Assembly: GCA_007376805.1 (NCBI GenBank)
Contig: VMGX01000004.1
Coordinates: forward strand, 1 to 48,822
Length of the DNA stretch: 48,822 bases
Direction: 5' to 3'
DNA from: Parcubacteria group bacterium Athens0714_16
GTDB lineage: Bacteria; Patescibacteriota; Minisyncoccia; Phycocordibacterales; 21-14-all-36-13
Positions 8,485 to 17,243 of this stretch are shown piece after piece. The notes under the pieces were generated by a model that worked only from the letters and a program-made list of their open reading frames with translations, was not told the origin of the DNA and did no database searches. The first letter of the stretch is position 1. The number at the start of each line of letters is the position of its first letter. A program made the position numbers and the translations under genes.

Positions 8485-9921
8485 TTAACCCAAAATGGAC
8501 GCGAGAATCTCTCTTAGGAGCTCAGGATTTGCGGAACCCTTACTTTTCTTCATTCCCTGCCCAACAAGGTATTGTAGGGCCGATTCTTTGCCCGTTTTAT
8601 ACTCCTCAACAACGCTTGAATTATCTTCTATTATTTGCTCAACAATAGCCCTTAATTCCTCCCTATCACTAACCTGAAGCAAATTATTTTCTTTTGCTAT
8701 TTTTTCAGGACTGCCACCATCGTTGTGCATAATAAATAATATATTTTTTGCTCCTCTTGATGACAACACATTTGTATTAATCATTTTAATAAGTTCTGAT
8801 AAATATTTTGGTTCTATCTTCCCGACAACATCATCACTATTTTTTGCAAAACCAATAATATCGGAGGTTATATAATTTGAAGTTAATTTAATTAAATTTT
8901 TATCGCCACCAAAAAATTTAATTGTCTCTTCAAAAAGATTTCCGAGTTCTTTATTTATTACAAAGATTTCTATATCTTCATTTTTTATTTCACATTCTTT
9001 TTTATATCTTTCTCTTTTGTCGGATGGAAGTTCTGGCATTTCTTTCAAAAGTGATTCTTTGGAAAATTCTTTTATTTCACTTAATTTGAGTTTCGGTAAA
9101 TCCGGTTCTGGAAAATATCTATAGTCGTGAGAAAGTTCTTTTTCTCTTTGAGAAAAAGTAATTTGTTTTTTATCATCCCAACCTCTTGTCTCGTGTTTGA
9201 CACTCTCTCCCCTTCCTAAAACTTCTGTCTGTCTTTTTATTTCAAAATCAATTGCGAGACCAACTGACCTAAACGAGTTTAAATTTTTTACTTCAACTTT
9301 TGTTCCAAGAGTTTTTGAATCACTGACAGAAATATTTGCCTCAACGCGCATCTGTCCTTTTTCCATATCAGCATCACTCACGTTTAAATATTTTAAAATT
9401 AGTTGTAATTCTTTTGCAAACTTTACCGCCGTCTCTCCATCTTCAATCACAGGTTCTGTAACAAGTTCCATCAGCGGAACACCGGCTCTGTTGTAGTCAA
9501 TCAAACTAAAATCTCCTCTATCATGGATAGTTCTTGCGGTGTCTTCTTCCAAGTGTATTCTTGTAACTTTCACACCGACTAATTCACCACCGGAGATTAG
9601 TGGATATTTATACTGACTTATTTGATAACCTTTTGGGATGTCTGGATAAAAATAATTTTTTCGGTCAAATTCTGAAAAATCAGCAATTTCTCCATTTATG
9701 GCTAGACCAACTTTTAGGACACTTTTTACTGCCTCTTTATTTATTACAGGTAAAGTCCCCGGATGTGCCATACAAATAGGACAAATGTTTACATTCGGGC
9801 TTTTTTCTCCTGCCTGCGCAGGCAGGTCTGGATCATTTTTTGAACTACAAAACATCTTTGTTTTGGTCTTCAATTCTGCATGAATTTCAAGTCCTATTGT
9901 TGGTTTGTATTTATTACTCAT
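8485..9921 (-). CDS. gatB: Aspartyl/glutamyl-tRNA(Asn/Gln) amidotransferase subunit B
   Basis: A 478-residue protein of full family length. It starts KPTIGLEIHAELKTKTKMFC and has the conserved NICPICMAHPGTLPVINK zinc/cradle region, the DRKNYFYPDIPKGYQISQY motif, VNLN-type EVKNLNSFRSV, and a C-terminal tail (residues ~400-478) like YqeY. GatB is the kinase/tRNA-binding subunit that phosphorylates Glu or Asp mischarged on tRNA(Gln)/tRNA(Asn) so that ammonia from GatA can amidate it. No gatA or gatC is in the window. An 18-bp palindrome at 9809-9826 inserts DLPAQAGEK between the N-terminal cysteines, where homologues have a short loop. Confidence 0.96.
   Translation of the reverse strand: MSNKYKPTIGLEIHAELKTKTKMFCSSKNDPDLPAQAGEKSPNVNICPICMAHPGTLPVINKEAVKSVLKVGLAINGEIADFSEFDRKNYFYPDIPKGYQISQYKYPLISGGELVGVKVTRIHLEEDTARTIHDRGDFSLIDYNRAGVPLMELVTEPVIEDGETAVKFAKELQLILKYLNVSDADMEKGQMRVEANISVSDSKTLGTKVEVKNLNSFRSVGLAIDFEIKRQTEVLGRGESVKHETRGWDDKKQITFSQREKELSHDYRYFPEPDLPKLKLSEIKEFSKESLLKEMPELPSDKRERYKKECEIKNEDIEIFVINKELGNLFEETIKFFGGDKNLIKLTSNYITSDIIGFAKNSDDVVGKIEPKYLSELIKMINTNVLSSRGAKNILFIMHNDGGSPEKIAKENNLLQVSDREELRAIVEQIIEDNSSVVEEYKTGKESALQYLVGQGMKKSKGSANPELLREILASILG
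9809..9826. repeat. In-frame 18-bp palindrome, AQAG family, in gatB
   Basis: Perfect palindrome CCTGCCTGCGCAGGCAGG, read on the minus strand as L-P-A-Q-A-G. Copies in the same reading frame lie in rmuC (24037-24054) and in the HTH gene (36749-36766). Confidence 0.75.
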
Positions 9922-10087
9922 GAGTAGTTTAATAACAATATTATATACTATTCCACATTATTTATGTATTTAAGTTATCACTTCTGCTCTCCCCCACACA
10001 ATGGACAATACCATTTTTTCTTGTTTCTGGGTATTGTATTCACAAATTTTCATTTTTCAGGTTTTAAACGTCAAAATTAGTTTAAAA

Positions 10088-10369
10088 TTATTCAAATAAG
10101 TCATTGTGATTGCCAATATTAAAAAGAAATAGAATCTTCTTTTCTTTGTCTTTTTTGTATATTAAAAGAAAATCAGTTTTTATATGGCACTCTTTATAAT
10201 CAGATAACTTACCATTCAATTTATGATCTTGAAATTTTTTATCTAACAATTTACCTGCAAGAATCATGTCAACAACTTGCTCTAATTTTTTGATATCATT
10301 TTTCCTGCCAGATTTTAACAACAAATTGTAAGACCTTTTATAATTTTTAGATAAAACTAATAAATACAT
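10088..10369 (-). CDS. YafQ/RelE-family mRNA interferase toxin
   Basis: A 93-residue protein with the YafQ pattern: LSKNYKRSYN at the N-terminus, LEQVVDMILAGKLLDKKFQDHKLNGKLSDYKECHIKTDFLLIYK, and a C-terminal LFLFNIGNHNDLF. In YafQ the C-terminal HxDLF His and the HKL/H(I)xxD histidines/acid form the RNase site; the residues N-H-N-D-L-F keep the His. YafQ cleaves ribosome-bound mRNA. The gene starts 6 nt downstream of a DinJ/RelB-type antitoxin, the normal order. Part of a type II toxin-antitoxin operon. Confidence 0.9.
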   Translation of the reverse strand: MYLLVLSKNYKRSYNLLLKSGRKNDIKKLEQVVDMILAGKLLDKKFQDHKLNGKLSDYKECHIKTDFLLIYKKDKEKKILFLFNIGNHNDLFE

Positions 10370-10375
10370 AAAAAA

Positions 10376-10645
10376 TTACTTTAGTAAATCAGCGTGTGCT
10401 TCTTTTATACTTGTATAACGCTTACCATGTTTAAGTGCATACTTTGTTTCTTTAATTATCTCCATTTCTCTTTTAAGAGTAAAACCATTTTCGGTTCTTG
10501 GTTCAAAAGGTATAGATTCCGTGTTAACAACCTGAGCCAAAAAAAGATTAATACCCGAAGACATGTCCAAACCAAGATTATTGAAAATCTTTTTTGCTTT
10601 ATCTTTTGTTTTTTTATTTGTTCTTATTTGTAGTGTTGTGTTCAT
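10376..10645 (-). CDS. RelB/DinJ-family antitoxin
   Basis: An 89-residue protein. Its N-terminal ribbon-helix-helix region reads TTLQIRTNKKTKDKAKKIFNNLGLDMSSGINLFLAQVV, the DinJ/RelB signature, followed by the IPFEP segment and a C-terminal toxin-binding helix (AHADLL). It would bind DNA as a dimer and wrap and neutralise the YafQ-like toxin encoded 6 nt downstream. A palindrome overlapping a promoter lies upstream at 10691-10716, the likely autoregulatory operator. Confidence 0.92.
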   Translation of the reverse strand: MNTTLQIRTNKKTKDKAKKIFNNLGLDMSSGINLFLAQVVNTESIPFEPRTENGFTLKREMEIIKETKYALKHGKRYTSIKEAHADLLK

Positions 10646-10679
10646 ATTTCGTATGATTAGTCCGTTTTTTAATATGCAG

Positions 10680-10716
10680 AGTTTATCATATTTGTAATGA
10701 CAATGTCAATACAAAT
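10680..10716 (-). promoter_or_regulatory. Promoter and operator palindrome of the toxin-antitoxin operon
   Basis: On the minus strand TTGACA is followed 16 nt later by GATAAA. The -35 region lies inside the palindrome TTTGTATTGACA-T-TGTCATTACAAA (11 of 12 positions pair), which suits RelB-type ribbon-helix-helix autorepression. Inferred from position and symmetry. Confidence 0.55.
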
Positions 10717-10743
10717 TCATTTTTGACTATGTAGCATTATTTA

Positions 10744-10777
10744 CAAAGGCTTCGCCTTTGCAGAGGCGAAGCCTTTG
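10744..10777. repeat. Palindrome downstream of the RAYT gene
   Basis: 34-nt palindrome made of CAAAGGCTTCGCCTTTG followed by its near complement; each arm is itself a small hairpin (AAAGGC-TTC-GCCTTT). It is 32/34 identical to the copy at 11482-11515 on the other side of the transposase gene. A T-run follows, so it may also terminate transcription. Confidence 0.75.
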
Positions 10778-10780
10778 TTT

Positions 10781-11437
10781 TTATTCTTCTTCATATTCCA
10801 TCCAATCTTTAACAAAATTTTCAAAATCTTTTTTCGTTTCAAAATATTCTGGAAAAACTTTTTTATTTAAAATCAATCTCTCTTCCCTATTAACACCAAT
10901 GTAATCCAAATAACTTGAGTACCTATAATTTTTTAAAAATGTTTTAATTCCATTTGTATTGATTATTCTTTTTTCTTTCCACATGGCAGAATCTAATAAT
11001 TTAACAGGGTTAAGATGAATATAAGCAAATAAATATTTTAAATATTCGTCTCTATCAACATGAGAAGCTTTAAAACTACCTTCAAATAATTTTCCCGTTC
11101 TTTTATATTTTATATTAAAATACATAGAATAAGCCGTACATAATTTACCTAAATAAATACTTATGCCTTCTTCTATTTTTTCTTTTATTAATAAATGAAA
11201 ATGATTGTTCATTAAACAATAACAACCAATGTCAACAAGAACATCTTTTTTGTCTATAGCACTTAAAGGAAGTCCTATCGTATCTCTAAAAACTATTGAT
11301 TTTGATGTATTACACAAATAGAGCAATCTCAAAAATCTTTCTCGATCTTTATCGTCAAGAAAAATTTTTCTTTTTTCTGTGCCTCTATTATATAAATGAT
11401 AATATTCGCTTATTGAAAATTCTAAATTTCTGGACAT
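10781..11437 (-). CDS. REP-associated tyrosine transposase (RAYT, Y1/IS200-like HUH)
   Basis: A 218-residue protein. It starts EYYHLYNRGTEKRKIFLDDKDRERFL, has the HUH metal-binding motif in CYCLMNNHFHLLIK, and the RTGKLFEGSFKA segment. The region KYLFAYIHLNPVK carries the probable nucleophilic Tyr. This is the layout of TnpA_REP/RAYT enzymes, which nick and join single-stranded REP hairpins and are usually domesticated single copies, not insertion sequences. Two 34-nt palindromes flank the gene (10744-10777 and 11482-11515) and are the obvious candidate substrates. There is no tnpB partner and no IS ends. It separates secA from the toxin-antitoxin pair. Confidence 0.9.
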   Translation of the reverse strand: MSRNLEFSISEYYHLYNRGTEKRKIFLDDKDRERFLRLLYLCNTSKSIVFRDTIGLPLSAIDKKDVLVDIGCYCLMNNHFHLLIKEKIEEGISIYLGKLCTAYSMYFNIKYKRTGKLFEGSFKASHVDRDEYLKYLFAYIHLNPVKLLDSAMWKEKRIINTNGIKTFLKNYRYSSYLDYIGVNREERLILNKKVFPEYFETKKDFENFVKDWMEYEEE

Positions 11438-11481
11438 GACTTTAATCTTTATATTTATATTAGCACAGAAAATACTCTTTC

Positions 11482-11515
11482 CAAAGGCTTCGCCTTTGGA
11501 AAGGCGAAGCCTTTG
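11482..11515. repeat. Palindrome upstream of the RAYT gene
   Basis: CAAAGGCTTCGCCTTTG then its near complement, 34 nt, differing from the copy at 10744-10777 only at two central positions. It lies between the secA stop and the RAYT start and is followed by T-runs on the plus strand. Confidence 0.75.
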
Positions 11516-11531
11516 TTTTTAACCTTTGTTT

Positions 11532-14027
11532 TTACTTACCGTGACACTTTTTATATTTTTTACCACTTCCACACGGACATGGATCATTTCTTCCTATTTT
11601 TTCTCCGTCAGAACCTTTCACTTTGGCTTCATGAATTGTGGCATCTCCCCGGTTAATATCTCCTATTATCTTTGCACTTTCGTGTACTTCTTTCAATTCT
11701 TTTTCTCTGTCATCTACTTTCATCCCCTGCCCCATATTAGGTATAAGCCGAAATATTTGTTCATTAATACCAAGTTCCATTTGTTTAAACATATTGAGTC
11801 CTTCTTTTTTGTATTCAACAAGCGGGTCTCTTTGACCATATGCTCTCAAATTAACACTTGAACGCATATAATCCATCATCTCCAAATGTTCAACCCAAAA
11901 CAAATCTATTGTTTGCAATATAATCTGTCTTATTGTTTCAAAAAAATTATCTTCTCCTAATTGAGATTTCTTTTCGTCTGTTATTTTTTTAAATTCCACT
12001 ATATCATCAGCCCTTTCTTCTAAAAATTCCATCAGAAAAACATTATCAGAAAATAATATTTTTCTTCTTCTTTCATATATTGTTCTTCGTTGATGATTCA
12101 AAACATCATCAAATTCAAGAACATGTCTTCTTGAATCAAAGTTAAATCCTTCAATTTTTGTTTGAGCTGATTCAAGTGATTTGGTTATCATTTTATTTTC
12201 AATTGGTTGGTCTTCTGGTATACCAAATCTGTTCATCATTTTTTTAATTGAATCAGACGCAAAAACTCTCATTAAATCATCTTCCAGAGAAACAAAAAAT
12301 TGTGTTTCGCCCGGATCTCCCTGTCTTCCAGAACGTCCCCTCAACTGATTATCAATTCTTCTTGCTTCATGTCTTTCCGTCCCTAATACAAAAAGCCCTC
12401 CTAATTTTTTCACTTCATTATATTCTTCTTCTGTTGCAGATTGCCCACCCAATTTTATATCAACCCCTCTACCCGCCATGTTTGTGGCAATTGTAACAAG
12501 TCCTTTTTTTCCTGCTTCGGCTATTATTTCTCCTTCTCTTTCGTGATTTTTTGCATTTAATATATTGTGTTTTACACCTTCTACAGAAAGATACTCTGAA
12601 AGAAGTTCGTTCTTTTCTATTGAGACGGTACCTATCAACACCGGCTGGCCTTTATCATTTAATTCTTTAACTTTTTTTGAAATCGCTTTAAGTTTTCCTT
12701 GTTCTGTTTGGAATATTTGGTCTGTGCGATCTTCTCTTTTTAAATCTCTATTGGTAGGTATAACAATCGTATCCAAACCATAAACTTTTCTAAATTCTTC
12801 TTCGGAAGTAACAGCCGTTCCCGTCATACCGGATAATTTTTTATATAACCTAAAATAATTTTGAAATGTTATCGATGCGAATGTTCTTGATTCTTTTTGA
12901 ACAAAAACTTTTTCTTTCGCCTCTATTGCCTGATGTATGCCTTCTGAATATCTTCTCCCGGGCAAAATCCTTCCTGTAAATGAATCTACAATCAAAATTT
13001 GATCATCGCGAACAACATAATCCTTATCTTTTGAAAAAAGTGCCTTCGCACGAATAGCCGTCTCCAGATGGTGAACATATTTTATCCCCATCTCTGTATA
13101 AATATTTTCAACACCCAAAAGTTTCTCCGCTTTTTCAATCCCAGCATCAGTCAATGTTGTAGCTTTTAATTTTTCATCCACTTCATAATCTTCATCTTTC
13201 TTCATCCTATTGGCAATATCCGCAAATTTTTTATATAAATCTTCTGATTCGATTGTTGTAGCAGAAATGATTAAAGGAGTTCTTGCCTCGTCTATAAGTA
13301 TTGAGTCAACTTCATCTACAATTGCATAATTAAATTCTCTTTGCCTCGTCTCACTTTTTTTATATGCAATGTTATCCCTTAAATAATCAAAACCAAATTC
13401 ATTATTCGTCCCATATGTGATATCCGCTTCATACGCTTCTCTTCTTGTGCATGGTCTTAAAAAATCATGCACAACTTTGAAATAACCAAACTCATCTCGC
13501 TCCCTGTCATCATTTCCTTGTTTTTCAAACTTTGGATCATATAGATACGATGCTTCGCCATTTATAACACCGATAGACAAACCAAGAAAAGAATATATCT
13601 GTCCCATCCAAACGGTATCTCTTCTAGCAAGATAGTCGTTAACCGTTACAACATGAACACCTTTTTCAGTAAGTGCATTTAAATATGTTGGTAGAGTTGC
13701 GGCGAGTGTTTTTCCTTCTCCTGTTTTCATCTCAGCTATGCTACCGCTATGTAAAATAATTCCCCCTATCAGTTGGACATCAAAATGTCTCTGACCAAGA
13801 GTTCTTTTTGTGGCTTCCCTAACAACCGCAAATGCTTCTGGCAAAATATCATCTAAACTTTCTCCTTCTTTTATTCTTTCTTTAAAATATTTAGTTTTTT
13901 CACTTAATTTTTCGTCAGACAAAGAAGACAACTCTTTTTCAAAAGAATTTATATTCTCTACAATAACCTTTGCTTTGTCCAAAGTTTTTGTATTATTGTC
14001 TTTAAATATCTTATTTATAAAGCTCAT
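11532..14027 (-). CDS. secA: Preprotein translocase ATPase SecA
   Basis: An 831-residue protein of typical length. Walker A is MKTGEGKTLAATLP, the DEAD-like motif is VDEVDSILIDEARTPLIIS, and the motor ends with ATNMAGRGVDIKLGG and QLRGRSGRQGDPG. The C-terminal zinc finger is CPCGSGKKYKKCH, which contacts SecB or the ribosome and lipids in known SecAs. SecA drives Sec-dependent export and would serve the many signal-peptide surface proteins in this window. It is followed by the RAYT unit and preceded by the small Lys-rich gene. No SecB is in sight. Confidence 0.97.
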   Translation of the reverse strand: MSFINKIFKDNNTKTLDKAKVIVENINSFEKELSSLSDEKLSEKTKYFKERIKEGESLDDILPEAFAVVREATKRTLGQRHFDVQLIGGIILHSGSIAEMKTGEGKTLAATLPTYLNALTEKGVHVVTVNDYLARRDTVWMGQIYSFLGLSIGVINGEASYLYDPKFEKQGNDDRERDEFGYFKVVHDFLRPCTRREAYEADITYGTNNEFGFDYLRDNIAYKKSETRQREFNYAIVDEVDSILIDEARTPLIISATTIESEDLYKKFADIANRMKKDEDYEVDEKLKATTLTDAGIEKAEKLLGVENIYTEMGIKYVHHLETAIRAKALFSKDKDYVVRDDQILIVDSFTGRILPGRRYSEGIHQAIEAKEKVFVQKESRTFASITFQNYFRLYKKLSGMTGTAVTSEEEFRKVYGLDTIVIPTNRDLKREDRTDQIFQTEQGKLKAISKKVKELNDKGQPVLIGTVSIEKNELLSEYLSVEGVKHNILNAKNHEREGEIIAEAGKKGLVTIATNMAGRGVDIKLGGQSATEEEYNEVKKLGGLFVLGTERHEARRIDNQLRGRSGRQGDPGETQFFVSLEDDLMRVFASDSIKKMMNRFGIPEDQPIENKMITKSLESAQTKIEGFNFDSRRHVLEFDDVLNHQRRTIYERRRKILFSDNVFLMEFLEERADDIVEFKKITDEKKSQLGEDNFFETIRQIILQTIDLFWVEHLEMMDYMRSSVNLRAYGQRDPLVEYKKEGLNMFKQMELGINEQIFRLIPNMGQGMKVDDREKELKEVHESAKIIGDINRGDATIHEAKVKGSDGEKIGRNDPCPCGSGKKYKKCHGK

Positions 14028-14099
14028 TATGATTTATTTTATATAACTGGTAGATTTTAACACAAAAATGACCCTGATGTAATTTTATCAAATAAAAAA

Positions 14100-14133
14100 A
14101 TAACCGCTTAAATCTTTCGATTTTAGCGGTTAT
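14100..14133. terminator. Bidirectional hairpin terminator upstream of secA
   Basis: Stem ATAACCGCT(T)AAATC / GATTTTAGCGGTTAT with loop TTTC, flanked by A and T runs. It would terminate the 36-aa gene on the minus strand. Confidence 0.7.
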
Positions 14134-14147
14134 TTTTTATGCTGATA

Positions 14148-14258
14148 CTATTTTTTTCTTTTCTTTGCTGCCTTCTTTGTTGTCTTTTTCTTTGCTACTT
14201 TTTTTGTAGTCTTCTTTGTTTTCTTTACTGCTTTCTTTACTACTTTTTTCTTTTTCAT
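14148..14258 (-). CDS. Very basic 36-residue Lys-rich protein (histone H1-tail-like)
   Basis: Too short for normal gene finding but distinctive. It starts MKKKKVVKKAVKKTKKTTKK and continues with the same K-K-x-x pattern to a TAG stop. More than half the residues are Lys, with only Ala, Val, Thr and one Arg otherwise. The other two frames of this stretch have no such regular pattern plus start codon. Such AKK/TKK repeats resemble the C-terminal tails of histone H1-like and AlgP-like proteins, which bind DNA or RNA non-specifically. A bidirectional terminator follows it directly. No strong ribosome-binding site is visible. Confidence 0.6.
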   Translation of the reverse strand: MKKKKVVKKAVKKTKKTTKKVAKKKTTKKAAKKRKK

Positions 14259-14480
14259 TTTTATTTTTATTACTTTAACTTAATGTTAAAGCATTTTAGT
14301 TGAAGATGTCCGACCTTATTTTTTACAATTAAAAATATTTCGTATAAATTAACAACATCACAACTTTAATATGATTTAATTATCATACATCTGAAAATAA
14401 AAACAAGAATTTTTTTAAAATTTTGTGGATAACTTTTAAAAAATTAAGAAATATTTTTTAAAAAACATACCAACCCAAAA

Positions 14481-14522
14481 AAAATAAAATCACCACAACA
14501 GTTGTTGTGGTGATTTTATTTT
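14481..14522. terminator. Strong bidirectional terminator after pyrG
   Basis: 19-bp perfect stem AAAATAAAATCACCACAAC with loop AGTT. The palindrome gives T-rich tails on both strands. Confidence 0.75.
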
Positions 14523-14541
14523 ATGTTTTCCGTTCAATTAA

Positions 14542-14595
14542 GGTCGGCGGGTGCGAGCTCCATGTTAAAGTTCTATGTGAGTGCAGCCGCCGACC
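14542..14595. repeat. GC-rich inverted repeat downstream of pyrG
   Basis: GGTCGGCGG (14542-14550) pairs with CCGCCGACC (14587-14595). The inside can also pair (TGC..., CAT/ATG). It is far richer in GC than its surroundings. It may be another palindromic element or a small structured RNA. Confidence 0.5.
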
Positions 14596-14661
14596 GTAGT
14601 TAAAAATAAAACATTTTTACACTATTAATTATATTGTTATGCTTACAAATTGCAACAGAAA

Positions 14662-16308
14662 TCATTTTTTACCACCGCAGGCCTTTATAAACTCAGTAAA
14701 CAAAGGGTGCGGTGAAAGTGGTTGAGCTTTAAATTCTGGATGAAATTGTGTGCCTAGGAAAAAAGGATGTTTCTTTTGCGAAAGTTCCATTATTTCCATT
14801 AATTCATCGTCTGGTGATTTCCCAGAAAATATTATTCCCCCTTCTTCTAATTTTTGAATATATTCAGGGTTAACTTCATAACGATGTCGATGTCTCTCAT
14901 TTATTTCAGCAACACCATACGCTTTTCTTGCGATCGTCCCATCTTTTAAAACGGCTGGATATGAACCCAATCGCATGGTTCCGCCATAATCATTTTTTTC
15001 AAGTTTCTTTTTTTGTTCAGGCATTATATCAATAATTGGATTTGTAGTATCAGAATTAATTTCAACCGTATGTGCATCTTTCATCCCTAAAACATTTCGT
15101 GCATATTCAATGGTAGCAAGTTGCATACCATAGCATAGACCAAGAAACGGAATTTTATTTTCACGAACATATTTTATTATATTTATTTTCCCTTCAACCC
15201 CCGTCTCACCAAATCCCCCTGGAACTATTACTCCATCGAACTGTTTTAAAGAATCTATTTTTTTTGTTGTCCTATCAAAATCTTTTGAATTAAGCCATGT
15301 AAGATTTGGTTTGAAACCCAAAACATAGGAAGAAAATTTTATTGCTTCAATAACAGAAATGTAAGAATCTGAAAGAACAAAACTACCGGTATCAAAATAT
15401 TTACCCGCTATTGCAATATTGAGCGTCTTCTTTGTATTTTTACTTTTAAATACGAAATCTTTCCATTCCGTTAAATCAATTTTATTTTTGGGTTTTAAAC
15501 CAAGTGATTTTAATAACTTGTTCCCCAATCTATCCATCTCAAAATTAACCGGCACATCATATATACTTTCTATGTCTGGCGCAGAAATTATATTTTTTTC
15601 TGGAACATTACAAGATATCGCTAGTTTTTCTTTTCTTTTTTCATCAAGTTTTATACTACTTCTCGCAATTATAAAATCCGCCTGAACTCCATAGGAATTC
15701 AATGTGCCAGACGCCATTCTTGTTGGTCTTGTTTTCATTTCACCTATCTTTGCTGGTATTGGTAAATAACTAACCAAAACAAACAAAACATTTCTTGGAT
15801 TTTTTAATTTTAATGTTCTACCAGCTTCTATAAACATTATGTTTTGATAGTCCCCTATAGTCCCACCAACTTCAATTATAGATATGTCTGAACGATTTTC
15901 TTGTTCTGAAAGTTTTATTCTTCTTACTATTTCATTAACTATATCTGGCACTGCTTCTACACATTTTCCTTTGTATCCCAAATTTCTTTCCTTTTCTATT
16001 ACATGTTTATAAATCATTCCACTGGTAATATAATCATCATCTGTAGATGTTATTCCAGTAAATCTTTCGTAGTTGCCAATGTCTTGATCCGATTCAAGCC
16101 CTGAATCCAAAACAAAAACTTCACCGTGTTCTGTAGGATTCATGGTGCCAGCATCAACATTTAAATAGGGGTCAATTTTTATTAGATTGACTCTAAAACC
16201 ACTTGCCTGAAGAATTTTCCCGATTGAAGAGGTCGCTATACCTTTGCCTATACCAGACATTACACCACCTAAAACAAAGATATACTTGTGGTTATTTTTT
16301 TTTGCCAT
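14662..16308 (-). CDS. pyrG: CTP synthase
   Basis: A 548-residue protein, full family length. The synthetase domain opens with KYIFVLGGVMSGIGKGIATSS (P-loop), then KIDPYLNVDAGTMNPTEHGEVFVLDSG. The glutaminase domain has the oxyanion GGFGETGVEGK region, the nucleophile in FLGLCYGMQLA, and the catalytic His-Glu in GTQFHPEF. It makes CTP from UTP, ATP and glutamine. The start codon is 6 nt after the ftsX stop, so pyrG is probably co-transcribed with ftsEX. Confidence 0.98.
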   Translation of the reverse strand: MAKKNNHKYIFVLGGVMSGIGKGIATSSIGKILQASGFRVNLIKIDPYLNVDAGTMNPTEHGEVFVLDSGLESDQDIGNYERFTGITSTDDDYITSGMIYKHVIEKERNLGYKGKCVEAVPDIVNEIVRRIKLSEQENRSDISIIEVGGTIGDYQNIMFIEAGRTLKLKNPRNVLFVLVSYLPIPAKIGEMKTRPTRMASGTLNSYGVQADFIIARSSIKLDEKRKEKLAISCNVPEKNIISAPDIESIYDVPVNFEMDRLGNKLLKSLGLKPKNKIDLTEWKDFVFKSKNTKKTLNIAIAGKYFDTGSFVLSDSYISVIEAIKFSSYVLGFKPNLTWLNSKDFDRTTKKIDSLKQFDGVIVPGGFGETGVEGKINIIKYVRENKIPFLGLCYGMQLATIEYARNVLGMKDAHTVEINSDTTNPIIDIMPEQKKKLEKNDYGGTMRLGSYPAVLKDGTIARKAYGVAEINERHRHRYEVNPEYIQKLEEGGIIFSGKSPDDELMEIMELSQKKHPFFLGTQFHPEFKAQPLSPHPLFTEFIKACGGKK

Positions 16309-16314
16309 CTTTTG

Positions 16315-17235
16315 TTAAATTTTTAGATATTTTTTTACGGCGAGATAACTTGATACTCCGCCCAGAAATACACCAGACAAAACAAGAACAACAAAAATCT
16401 GAGCGAAATTATTTACATAATAATTAAATACATTAGCCCCACCAAAAAAGTTTTCTGTAAGTGGTGCCATCCATATTGTAACGGGATAAAACAACACCAG
16501 AGCAATCAGGGCAGACGACACGCCATACATTATGCCTTCTATGACAAATGGTCCTCTCACATAGAAATTACCAGCTCCCACGAGTTTCATAACGGAGATT
16601 TCTTCCCTTGATGTGTAAATAGCAAGACGAATTGTATTAAAAATAATTAATATTGAAATAATCATAAACACAACAATTACTCCAAAACTTAATTTGTCCA
16701 CGGATGAAATAACACTCGAAAGTTTATCTATTGCAACTTTGTTTTGAAAAAAGTTTACTTTATCAACGATTGGGGTTCCGCCAGATGCCTGATAATTTTC
16801 AAGGAATGTAGCAATGCTTTCATATTGTGAAGTTTCTTTTGCTCTAATATTAAAATGAGCGCCGAGAGGATTATCATCTAATTCCTGAAGAGCCTGTAAA
16901 ATAAGTTGGTCGTTTTCGTGTCTGGTTTTGAATTCTTCTATGGACTGCTCCCTGGAAACATATTCAACAGAACTTATTTCCGGTAATTGTTCTAGAGAAG
17001 ATTTTAATGAAATTATATCTTCTTCTGGTGCAGTTGTTACAAAATAAACATTTATATCAACTTTATTTTTTATTTGACCAAGCGAAGAATCAAGAATCGC
17101 TCCAACAAAAATCAAAGAGCCAATTACAAAAAGTGTTACTGTCATAACCAAAATCGAGGCAAGAGTAACAAACCCATTTCTCCAGAAATTTATAAAACCA
17201 TACTTAACTATTCTTTTTGTGTTCATCCAAAACAT
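16315..17235 (-). CDS. ftsX: Cell division protein FtsX
   Basis: A 306-residue protein with an N-terminal cytoplasmic segment (KRIVKYGFINFWRNGFVTLASI), TM1, and a large extracytoplasmic domain of about 140 residues. Three C-terminal helices follow with the FtsX/MacB-type segment RLAIYTSREEISVMKLVGAGNFYVRGPFVIEG. FtsX with FtsE transmits divisome signals to peptidoglycan hydrolases across the membrane. An alternative ATG three codons in (MNTKRIV) is equally plausible. It follows ftsE with a 136-nt AT-rich spacer and precedes pyrG by 6 nt. Confidence 0.95.
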   Translation of the reverse strand: MFWMNTKRIVKYGFINFWRNGFVTLASILVMTVTLFVIGSLIFVGAILDSSLGQIKNKVDINVYFVTTAPEEDIISLKSSLEQLPEISSVEYVSREQSIEEFKTRHENDQLILQALQELDDNPLGAHFNIRAKETSQYESIATFLENYQASGGTPIVDKVNFFQNKVAIDKLSSVISSVDKLSFGVIVVFMIISILIIFNTIRLAIYTSREEISVMKLVGAGNFYVRGPFVIEGIMYGVSSALIALVLFYPVTIWMAPLTENFFGGANVFNYYVNNFAQIFVVLVLSGVFLGGVSSYLAVKKYLKI

Positions 17236-17243
17236 ATAATTAA

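Noticed and set aside
10744-11515. Complete IS200/IS605 insertion sequence
   Set aside because: No tnpB, no typical subterminal IS ends with TTAC-type target, and the protein has RAYT features; a single-copy RAYT unit fits better.
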